This document shows positions 54,043-61,423 of a stretch of DNA of 64,000 nucleotides, piece after piece. Under the pieces are notes generated by a model. That model had not been told where the DNA came from. It saw only the letters and a program-made list of their open reading frames with translations, and did no database searches. Source of the stretch: Oscillatoriales cyanobacterium (GTDB lineage: Bacteria; Cyanobacteriota; Cyanobacteriia; Cyanobacteriales; Laspinemataceae); NCBI GenBank assembly GCA_011390955.1, contig JAABRM010000015.1, forward strand, positions 62,001-126,000, given 5' to 3'. The position numbers and the translations under genes were made by a program. Each line of letters opens with the position of its first letter. Positions within the stretch are counted from its first letter, which is position 1.

Positions 54043-55803
54043 ATGAAAATAATATTTGGGCAAAATTTAAGAAAAATAGCTGAGATTATTCCCGGAGTAA
54101 TGTTTTTATTCTTCGGGTTACTCAGTTTCGTGTTAATTTCTTCATGGATATCCAAAAATATCATAAATACCTCCCATAATACTACCAATTTATCTCAAAT
54201 AGATAGTCCGCCAATGGCTATATCTCAGGCCAGAGGATCTAATCAGTTAGCTGTGGGGACTAACCTTAACCGAATTGCAGATTGGTCAACGCAAATGCCA
54301 TTTATCGATGCTTTCAAATCCTCTAGGAAATGGATTACTCAATGTCAAGCTAAAGAACCAGGATGTAGTGGGGCTTGGGGTACTCAAGAATTCGATAAAT
54401 TAGATTTAGATGAATATGGGTGGGTGAAATCTTTACCAAAGCCAGAAGATCCTCCGGAATATACTCGTGTTGGGACATTGCTATTTACAGGTGTCGAACG
54501 GTATCCGACAGGAAAGTATGTGGTGCTTTATGAGGGAGAAGGGAAGATAGAATACAAGTTTGATGCTCGTAAAGATGAAACCGTCTCGGTTCCAGGCAGA
54601 GATGTAATTGATGTGACTCGATCGAAAAAAGGGATCTATCTCATTATTACGGAGACAGATCCTCGGAGAACGGGCAATTATATTCGCAATATCCGCGTGC
54701 TTCCGGCAGATTATGAAGCAACCTACACAACGGAATTATTTAATCCTAAATTTTTAGCAAAAATTAACCAGTTTAAAGCTCTGCGGTTTATGGACTGGAT
54801 GAAGACAAATAATTCTGAGCAAAAAGAATGGAGAAACAGACCGACAGTAAACAAGGCATCCTACGCATACGGTGGTGGCGCTCCCATAGAAATTATGGTA
54901 GAACTGACCAATCGTCTCCAGGTCGATCCGTGGTTCAATATGCCACATCAGGCAACGGATGAATATTTGACTAATTTTGCTCGTTTGGTGAAGGAAACAG
55001 TAGATCCAAATTTAACGATTTATGTGGAATATTCTAATGAGGTGTGGAATCCTCAGTTTAAACAGTTTCACTGGGTGAGAGATAATGGCCCGATTCCAGG
55101 AGGGAAAACATCATTTCAGCCATTAGGGGTTCGCACCTCTCAAATGTGCGATATTTGGAAGGGTGTGTTTGGCAAGGAAAGTCACCGAGTTAAGTGTGTG
55201 ATGGGGACTCAAACAGCTAATCCTTGGGTCGCTGGTCAAGTGCTGAATTGCGATCGCTGGTCAGAAGCTCCTTGCTACGAACATGGAATTGATGCTCTGG
55301 CAATTACCGGATATTTTAGTGGCAGACTAGGGAAGCGCGAACATGAACAGACGATCATGGGTTGGCTGAACGATCCAACCATTGATGAATTTGCGATGGC
55401 AATGACTCAATTGAAGGATGGCACTGTATTGGCAACGGAGGGGGACAATACGTCAGATTTATTGGAGCGGTTTACTAAATATTCAGAAATAGCTAGGGAA
55501 AAAGGGTTAGAATTAGTTGTTTATGAAGGGGGGAGTCATGTGGTTGGCATCAGAGGAGTAGAAAATAATCAGAAAATTACAGAATTTTTTATAGAGTTGC
55601 ATCGTAGACCAGAGTTTTACGATCGCTACATGGAAATGCTAAATGCATGGAAAAATACCCCAGGAAACCGGACTTTGTTTATGCACTTTTCAGATATCGG
55701 TCGTCCGAGTAAATGGGGCAGTTGGGGGGCTTTGGAATCTGTTTACCAACAAAGTTCGCCGCGATCCGATGCGCTGATGGATTTTATCCAGCAAAATAAT
55801 TGA
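54043..55803 (+). CDS. Membrane-anchored glycoside hydrolase-like protein
   Basis: 586 residues. One N-terminal membrane span (about 15-37) suggests an extracytoplasmic enzyme. Residues about 70-230 form a beta-rich domain; about 235-580 look like a clan-A TIM barrel: FMDWMKTNN, then IYVEYSNEVWN with candidate acid/base Glu333, and ELVVYEGGSH with candidate nucleophile Glu495. I cannot assign a numbered family; similar proteins are often annotated as cellulose-binding or hypothetical. In this locus it could trim or release the exported polysaccharide. Confidence 0.65.
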   Translation: MKIIFGQNLRKIAEIIPGVMFLFFGLLSFVLISSWISKNIINTSHNTTNLSQIDSPPMAISQARGSNQLAVGTNLNRIADWSTQMPFIDAFKSSRKWITQCQAKEPGCSGAWGTQEFDKLDLDEYGWVKSLPKPEDPPEYTRVGTLLFTGVERYPTGKYVVLYEGEGKIEYKFDARKDETVSVPGRDVIDVTRSKKGIYLIITETDPRRTGNYIRNIRVLPADYEATYTTELFNPKFLAKINQFKALRFMDWMKTNNSEQKEWRNRPTVNKASYAYGGGAPIEIMVELTNRLQVDPWFNMPHQATDEYLTNFARLVKETVDPNLTIYVEYSNEVWNPQFKQFHWVRDNGPIPGGKTSFQPLGVRTSQMCDIWKGVFGKESHRVKCVMGTQTANPWVAGQVLNCDRWSEAPCYEHGIDALAITGYFSGRLGKREHEQTIMGWLNDPTIDEFAMAMTQLKDGTVLATEGDNTSDLLERFTKYSEIAREKGLELVVYEGGSHVVGIRGVENNQKITEFFIELHRRPEFYDRYMEMLNAWKNTPGNRTLFMHFSDIGRPSKWGSWGALESVYQQSSPRSDALMDFIQQNN

Positions 55804-55843
55804 AAGGGGGAAAATTGGAGAACTGGCGAACAGGAGGTAAGCA

Positions 55844-56041
55844 GTGAACAAAGTCGGATTATTGGCCATTGGCCGGAATGAAGGCGATCGCCTACGCCAA
55901 TGCTTAGTTTCAGTCATTGGCAGAGTAAATACCTTGGTCTATGTGGATTAGGGTTCTACTGATAACAGCCTAGAAATGGCTCGTTGCCTGGGGGTAGAGG
56001 TCGTAGAACTTGACCTATCTATCCCCTTTACTGCTGTTAGC
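55844..56041 (+). pseudogene. Truncated 5' copy of the GT2 gene at 58909
   Basis: GTG at 55844 with AGGAGG upstream opens a frame reading VNKVGLLAIGRNEGDRLRQC, matching the GT2 protein at 58909-59979. About 50 bases are identical; then the copy diverges, acquires an in-frame TAG (VYVD-stop where the intact gene has VYVDSGS) and loses similarity after PFTA near 56036. So it is a dead fragment that keeps the original ribosome site and start. Confidence 0.85.
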
Positions 56042-56116
56042 AAAAATTTTTCAGGAACCCATATATTTGTTATCCAAAGCCCCCAAAGCATTTTTGAACG
56101 GGAAATTGGGAAAATT

Positions 56117-57265
56117 TCAAGAGATATTCAACTTTTCCAACAATAAGGCTCGACGCTTGGCGGCAACTTTGTCCCAGGTAAATTCTTGTGCTCTCTGGCA
56201 AGCTGATGTGCCATATTGAGTTCGCAAATCAGAGGAATCAACCAACTTTCTTAGGGACTCTACCCAAGCATCCTCATCGTAAGGATCGAGAATTATCCCA
56301 TCAATCCCATCTCGCACAATGCCACCAGACCCCATCGGTGATGTGAGAATGGGCAAACCATGAGCCATTGCTTCATACATCACCAGTGGACTGCCTTCCT
56401 CTAGACTGGGAAAGGCAAAAATGTCGGCTTCGCGATAGGCATAAGCGTAATTTTTACTACTGTAGCCAATATGAACAACGTCAGGACGGGATAAAAGGTC
56501 ACCACAAGTTTCGGCAATGGCCGGTTCCATGTGGCCGAACAGGATCAGACGTCCCTGGATGCCCGATCTCTTCCAAGCACGCAAGAGCAAGTGAACCCCT
56601 TTTCTCACACAAATGGTTCCCAGAAACAGCACTTTTACAGTATTGTCCGATGATTTTTCCGCTGATATTGTAGTGGCAAACCTCTTTGGATCCCAGCCAT
56701 AGCTAGTTAGGATCAGCTTACTGTCTGGAACTCCCGCATCTTGAAATGATTTCTTAACTTCTGGACTTGGACAAAAGATGAAATCTGCTAGGTCTGATGC
56801 AATTTTTTCTTTACGAATTTTTTCTTGAGTAGGAATCCGTGAATTTTCCAGAGAAATTCCTAAATTTTGGTAAGCTTTATCCATGATATGCTTACTATAA
56901 CCAGTATAGGTGTTAATCCTTTCTAGTACAATGGGTTTGTCTTTTTGTTTGATTTTGTTCAAACTTTCTAGAGAAATTTCTGGCCATAAATAAGCAACAT
57001 CAAAATTTTTAATGTCCTGTAAAAATCTTTTTTCTGTGATACTATTTGTCAAATCTTTAGAGTGGAAGAATCGATAATAGAATTTTTGGAGTATTGGCGG
57101 TATCGCCTCTACCATATTGGATATCCTACAGCCAGGGTCACAGCTAGAAAATACCATTCGAGTCTGAATGTCAGTGTTCTGCCATTCTTGGCACAATGAA
57201 AATAAGGCATGACTTGCGCCTCTATTGGTACAGTGAATGGGATATACAGAACCGATCTTAAGCAT
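56117..57265 (-). CDS. Glycosyltransferase family 4
   Basis: 382 residues. Donor-binding half: ILTSYGWDPKRFATT, VLFLGTICVRKGVHLLLRAWK and FPSLEEGSPLVMYEAMAHGLP with the E-x7-E motif. N-terminal SVYPIHCTNRGASHALFSL. On the reverse strand with the epimerase gene (41-base gap), inside a segment flanked by direct repeats of a GT2 gene. Composition is more AT-rich than the left part of the locus, in keeping with separate acquisition. Confidence 0.9.
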   Translation of the reverse strand: MLKIGSVYPIHCTNRGASHALFSLCQEWQNTDIQTRMVFSSCDPGCRISNMVEAIPPILQKFYYRFFHSKDLTNSITEKRFLQDIKNFDVAYLWPEISLESLNKIKQKDKPIVLERINTYTGYSKHIMDKAYQNLGISLENSRIPTQEKIRKEKIASDLADFIFCPSPEVKKSFQDAGVPDSKLILTSYGWDPKRFATTISAEKSSDNTVKVLFLGTICVRKGVHLLLRAWKRSGIQGRLILFGHMEPAIAETCGDLLSRPDVVHIGYSSKNYAYAYREADIFAFPSLEEGSPLVMYEAMAHGLPILTSPMGSGGIVRDGIDGIILDPYDEDAWVESLRKLVDSSDLRTQYGTSACQRAQEFTWDKVAAKRRALLLEKLNIS

Positions 57266-57306
57266 ACTAAAAAATACCTTATTGAGATAAAAAAATTTTT
57301 TTTATG

Positions 57307-58224
57307 TTATACAATATGATTCCAGGTTTTTACTAAACCATCTTTTAATTTTACTTTGGGTTGCCAGCCATATATCTCATACGCTAACTGATTTGACAAA
57401 ATGTTAGTTTTGACATCTCCTGGTCTTTCAGGAATATACGTTTTATGTATTTTTATTCCAGAAATATCTTCGATAGCGGTTACAATTTCCATCACACTAT
57501 AGCCAACTCCAGAGGAAATGTTGACAATAGAACTTCCTGATTTTTTTGCAGCGATTAACAAAGCCTCAATCACATCATCAATATAGATATAATCTCGAAT
57601 TGCGTCTCCTTTGCCATAAATTTTTATGTTTCGATTATAGTAAGCACACCCCATAGCTACTGCAATAATTCCTTGGATGCCCAAAAGTTTTTGTCCAGGA
57701 CCGAATGGATTGGAAATTCGCATAACGTTGACATCAATTTCCCTAGATCGGGCATAAAAGTTAAGGTAGTTTTCAATCGTTAATTTACTTTGACCATACG
57801 CTGATTTCGGGACAAGGGGATGATCTTCAGAAATAGGAATTTTTTTAGGCTCCCCATAAATTGTTCCACCGGAAGAAGCATAAACAATTTTTTTTACTCC
57901 ATTGGCAAGGCATATTTCCACCAATCGAATAGTTGGAATCAAATTAGAAAATACATCGTAAACACTACTTTCAATGGTCATACTGGGAAAAGTCGTGGAT
58001 ATCAGATGAAACACTGTATCAATTCCTTGCATTGCTGTTCGCAGTGCTACATCATCCATGAAGTCTCCATAGACAATATCAAGATTGTCTAAGATATCTT
58101 CTATGTTCCTAATGGAGGAACTGGATCGAGTGAAAATTCTCGTGTTTTCACCGCGAGCCACTAATGCTCGTGCCAAATTTCCTCCAATAAATCCGGATCC
58201 TCCTAGAATCAGATACTTTGCCAT
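57307..58224 (-). CDS. NAD-dependent epimerase/dehydratase (UDP-glucose 4-epimerase-like)
   Basis: 305 residues, extended short-chain dehydrogenase. NAD motif GGSGFIGGNLARALV at 8-22, catalytic SSGG near 116, YGQSK (Tyr-x3-Lys) near 142, and the RISNPFGPGQ that typifies sugar-nucleotide epimerases. It supplies a nucleotide sugar, possibly UDP-galactose or a relative, for the polymer. Pairs with the reverse-strand GT4 gene. Confidence 0.88.
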   Translation of the reverse strand: MAKYLILGGSGFIGGNLARALVARGENTRIFTRSSSSIRNIEDILDNLDIVYGDFMDDVALRTAMQGIDTVFHLISTTFPSMTIESSVYDVFSNLIPTIRLVEICLANGVKKIVYASSGGTIYGEPKKIPISEDHPLVPKSAYGQSKLTIENYLNFYARSREIDVNVMRISNPFGPGQKLLGIQGIIAVAMGCAYYNRNIKIYGKGDAIRDYIYIDDVIEALLIAAKKSGSSIVNISSGVGYSVMEIVTAIEDISGIKIHKTYIPERPGDVKTNILSNQLAYEIYGWQPKVKLKDGLVKTWNHIV

Positions 58225-58908
58225 TACTAAACTCCAATATGCTATCGAATATACTGGCTAAATAAAAATATTATTAAGCGATTTAAACCATATCTAACTG
58301 TTTTTATTGACAAGAATTATTTTTTTATTAATAAATCAAAATCTAAAATTTTACTTTTCATTTGTTCTATAGAAGCATTTATTTTTTAGTTATATTGAAC
58401 AAAATTTATTTGCCTTTTAAATGAGATTAAGATCGAAAAAATATTTTTTCGCTTATTATATATCGATCGGCTATAAGATTTTTTTTTATTTTTTTATTTT
58501 TTTTTATTTTCTGATTATTTATCAATTAGCCTCCAAACAACTTTAATTGCGATCTTGGTGTCCTATCAGGTTAAACAACTTTAATCAATATGCCAAAAAT
58601 TTCTATATAATCAGTAAATCCCTATTAGATTAGTTTATATCATTATTTTTTTAATTAACTTAATTAAAACTAATTAATCGATCGGATGTTAGCTCAGTTA
58701 TATCACTAATTGGTTATATAAATATTTGTTTTTATAATTCGCATTTTTGTACTACCCAATCATAGTCTAGTTTATTAATGTATAAGGTTTATATTATAGC
58801 TTAAGCAATAATATTTTCAGGAAAATAAATTTTAAGTTCAAGGTATCATAATTTTTTTGAGAATATTTAATACGCTATTTAATCCACTCCCAATGATTGT
58901 ATAGTTAA
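58225..58908. other. Very AT-rich spacer
   Basis: About 680 bases with long T- and A-runs (for example around 58480-58515) and no convincing gene; markedly more AT-rich than neighbouring genes. It separates the reverse-strand epimerase gene from the forward GT2 gene and forms the right part of the putative inserted cassette. Confidence 0.65.
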
Positions 58909-59979
58909 TTGTATGTGTTACTTCTGAAAAAATCAAGTGCTGAACAATTGGAAGGAAAATTAAATCAAGTCGGATTGGTGGCCATTGGCCGGAATGAAGG
59001 CGATCGCCTACGCCAATGCTTAGTTTCAGCGATCGGCGTGGTAGATACTGTGGTCTATGTGGATTCGGGATCCAGCGATCGCAGCGTGGAAATGGCTCGT
59101 TCCCTGGGGGCAGAGGTAGTAGAACTTGACCTATCGATTCCCTTTACTGCCGCTCGTGCCAGGAACGCTGGATTTGAGCATTTGCTCAAAGTAGCTCCAG
59201 ACACCAAATATGTTCAATTTGTGGATGGAGACTGCGAGATAGTACCGGGGTGGCTGGAGAAAGCCGCAGGGGAACTCGATGCTAGACCTGATGTGGCCTT
59301 AGTTTGCGGTCGCAGGCGCGAACGCTTTCCCGAACTCTCTATATATAATAAGATGTGCGACATCGAGTGGGACACCCCAGTTGGCGAAACCAAATATTGT
59401 GGTGGGGATACCATGATGCGGGTGGCAGCCTTCCAAGAAGTCGAGGGTTTTAATCCCACTTTGATTGCGGGAGAAGAACCAGAACTCTGCGTCCGCTTGC
59501 GGCAGAAAGGTTGGAAAATTTTCCGTCTGGATGCAGAAATGACCCTGCATGATGCCCAAATGACTGCTTTCGGTCAGTGGTGGAAGCGAACTATGCGGTC
59601 TGGTCATGCGTATGCGGAAGGAGCCTGGTTACATGGTCAACCTCCAGAACGCCATTGGGTCAAAGAAAGCCGCAGTATTTGGGTTTGGGGGTTAATTTTA
59701 CCAATACTGGCATTGGGAATTGCATGGCCATCCCACGGATTTTCCTTGTTGTTATTGGCGGGCTACCCGATTAGTACCTATCGGACTTATCGTTATTATA
59801 TGCAGGCTCAGGGTTTGGCCTCGAAGGACGCCGCCCTTTATGCGGTGTTTTGCACTCTGGGTAAATTTCCCCAGGTACGGGGTCAGATGCAGTTTCACTT
59901 CAACCGATTATTAGGACGCCGCCGGTATTTGATTGAATATAAGACCAGCACCCCGGTAGAACCAGCCAGTACCCAGTAA
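58909..59979 (+). CDS. Glycosyltransferase family 2, membrane-associated
   Basis: Up to 356 residues; a stop codon at 58906 means the start must be TTG 58909, GTG 58915 or TTG 58948, and none has a clear ribosome site. VAIGRNEGDRLRQCLVSAIG, YVDSGSSDRS and the metal-binding FVDGDCEIVPGW show a GT2 fold; two membrane spans near 260-300 follow EPELCVRLRQKGWKI. A homologous truncated copy at 55844 has the good start (GTG with AGGAGG) that this copy lacks. Probably still functional if initiation occurs. Confidence 0.85.
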   Translation: MYVLLLKKSSAEQLEGKLNQVGLVAIGRNEGDRLRQCLVSAIGVVDTVVYVDSGSSDRSVEMARSLGAEVVELDLSIPFTAARARNAGFEHLLKVAPDTKYVQFVDGDCEIVPGWLEKAAGELDARPDVALVCGRRRERFPELSIYNKMCDIEWDTPVGETKYCGGDTMMRVAAFQEVEGFNPTLIAGEEPELCVRLRQKGWKIFRLDAEMTLHDAQMTAFGQWWKRTMRSGHAYAEGAWLHGQPPERHWVKESRSIWVWGLILPILALGIAWPSHGFSLLLLAGYPISTYRTYRYYMQAQGLASKDAALYAVFCTLGKFPQVRGQMQFHFNRLLGRRRYLIEYKTSTPVEPASTQ

Positions 59980-60004
59980 AATTTCCGATTGATTTGATCA
60001 TTCA

Positions 60005-61225
60005 TCAATCCGGCGAATCAAGGGTATCCCGTTCGGTGCGGACCCACTTGGTTTGCGGCTTGAACAGAAAAGCCAGATACAGGGGAATTTTCCAAAGTAA
60101 GTACAACGGAACCGCTAATAAGGTGAGGGCGGGTAAGCTTTCTCGGCCAAATTTCGCCCAAGCTACCAGAATTGAAAGGAATATGAGCAGCCCTTGGATG
60201 CCGAAAATTATTGCCGGTAGCCCTGATCCGCCCAAGGTCGTGGCTAATAAGGCCGCGATCGCCCCTCCGACCCAAATCATTACCAAAAATGAGAGGGGCG
60301 GGACGCACAACTCTAGGGCTAAGGCGAATAAATCTAACCGTTTTTGGGTTAAAGCGGCTGTGAGCATTTGGGGAACTTGGGCTAACAAAGTTTGTAAATA
60401 TCCATGTTCCCAGCGGGTTCTTTGGCTTTTTGCTGCTTCCTGCTGTTGGGGCAAAATTCCGGTGACATTGGCATCGCCACAAAATCGAGGTGCATATCCC
60501 GCGATCGCCAAATCTAGACCCAGTTGTAAATCTTCCACAATATTACCGGAAGCCAGGGAAGCTCGGCTAATCACCGACCAAGGAAAAGCCATCCCCGTCC
60601 CGGTTAGCAAACAAGGCAAACCCAGGCGGTTTAAGCCCCTCGGTCGAACTAAATTTTTGACCATAAATGCCAAGGCAGAAACGGCATCTCTGGGACTGGG
60701 TTTGGGTGGCTGTTCCATCAAGTAGAGGGCTTGAACTGGTCGATTTTCTGCTATTGCTAAACGGGCAATGCGATCGATACTATCTGGGTGACAAATACAG
60801 TCAGCGTCAACCAGGACAACCACCTCTGGTGGTTCCTTTTCAATAAACTTTAAACCATAGTCTAAGGCATAGCCTTTGCCTCTACGTTCCGAGTCTTGGC
60901 GATCGATCGCCGTTGCCCCTAATTCGCGAGCAATTTTGGCAGTTTCATCGCTACAATTATCCGCAATAACCACTAATTTGTCATCGTTTCTTAACTGCGG
61001 CAGCAAGGTTTTTAGGGTTTGACTAATCACCGATGCTTCATTGTGGGCTGGCATCAAAATTGCTACTGTTGGTCTATATGTCTCATCATTTTTGCCGACT
61101 TTTTTATTAGTTAAAATAGCGGCAAAACATTCGATCGACAGCACAGTAATGGGAATAAAAAGTATGGCTGCGATGATTGATAGAACAATTTCTACTACAG
61201 GCATGATTAACTGATTTATTAACAT
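60005..61225 (-). CDS. Membrane glycosyltransferase family 2 (processive type)
   Basis: 406 residues from the ATG at 61225; the upstream open frame runs through a GAGGAGCGGAG repeat and is discarded. An N-terminal span (about 5-30), then the GT2 core: ILMPAHNEASVISQTL, VLVDADCICHPDS, EDLQLGLDLAIAGYA and the QRTRWEHGY (Q-x-x-R-W) motif of cellulose/hyaluronan-synthase-like enzymes. Three to four C-terminal spans follow. Probably adds sugars to or builds an exported glycan. Convergent with the GT2 gene at 58909. Confidence 0.88.
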   Translation of the reverse strand: MLINQLIMPVVEIVLSIIAAILFIPITVLSIECFAAILTNKKVGKNDETYRPTVAILMPAHNEASVISQTLKTLLPQLRNDDKLVVIADNCSDETAKIARELGATAIDRQDSERRGKGYALDYGLKFIEKEPPEVVVLVDADCICHPDSIDRIARLAIAENRPVQALYLMEQPPKPSPRDAVSALAFMVKNLVRPRGLNRLGLPCLLTGTGMAFPWSVISRASLASGNIVEDLQLGLDLAIAGYAPRFCGDANVTGILPQQQEAAKSQRTRWEHGYLQTLLAQVPQMLTAALTQKRLDLFALALELCVPPLSFLVMIWVGGAIAALLATTLGGSGLPAIIFGIQGLLIFLSILVAWAKFGRESLPALTLLAVPLYLLWKIPLYLAFLFKPQTKWVRTERDTLDSPD

Positions 61226-61252
61226 ATTTTTTGTTTGAGTAAAGCTACCGGA

Positions 61253-61347
61253 TAGAGGATAGAGGAGAGAGGGGGCAGAGGAGCGGGGGGGGCAGAGGAG
61301 CGGAGGGGCAGAGGAGCGGAGAGGCAGAGGAGCGGAGGGGCAGAGGA
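61253..61347. repeat. GCAGAGGAGCGGAGGG 16-base array
   Basis: About five tandem copies with small variations upstream of the membrane GT2 gene. Complementary in type to the CTCCTCTG array at 29206-29276. Confidence 0.85.
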
Positions 61348-61412
61348 GATCAATTATCAATTATCAATTATCAATTATCAATTATCAATTATCAATTATC
61401 AATTATCAATTG
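61348..61412. repeat. (CAATTAT)n heptamer array
   Basis: About nine near-perfect copies of CAATTAT ending just before the adhesin stop region. Period seven, related to the ATTGATA array at 8080-8118. Confidence 0.9.
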
Positions 61413-61423
61413 TATTTCCTGAC

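Noticed and set aside
59994-60725. 243-codon + strand frame opposite the membrane GT2 gene
   Set aside because: Antisense to a well-supported GT2 gene with all motifs; the frame is a shadow of its codon bias.
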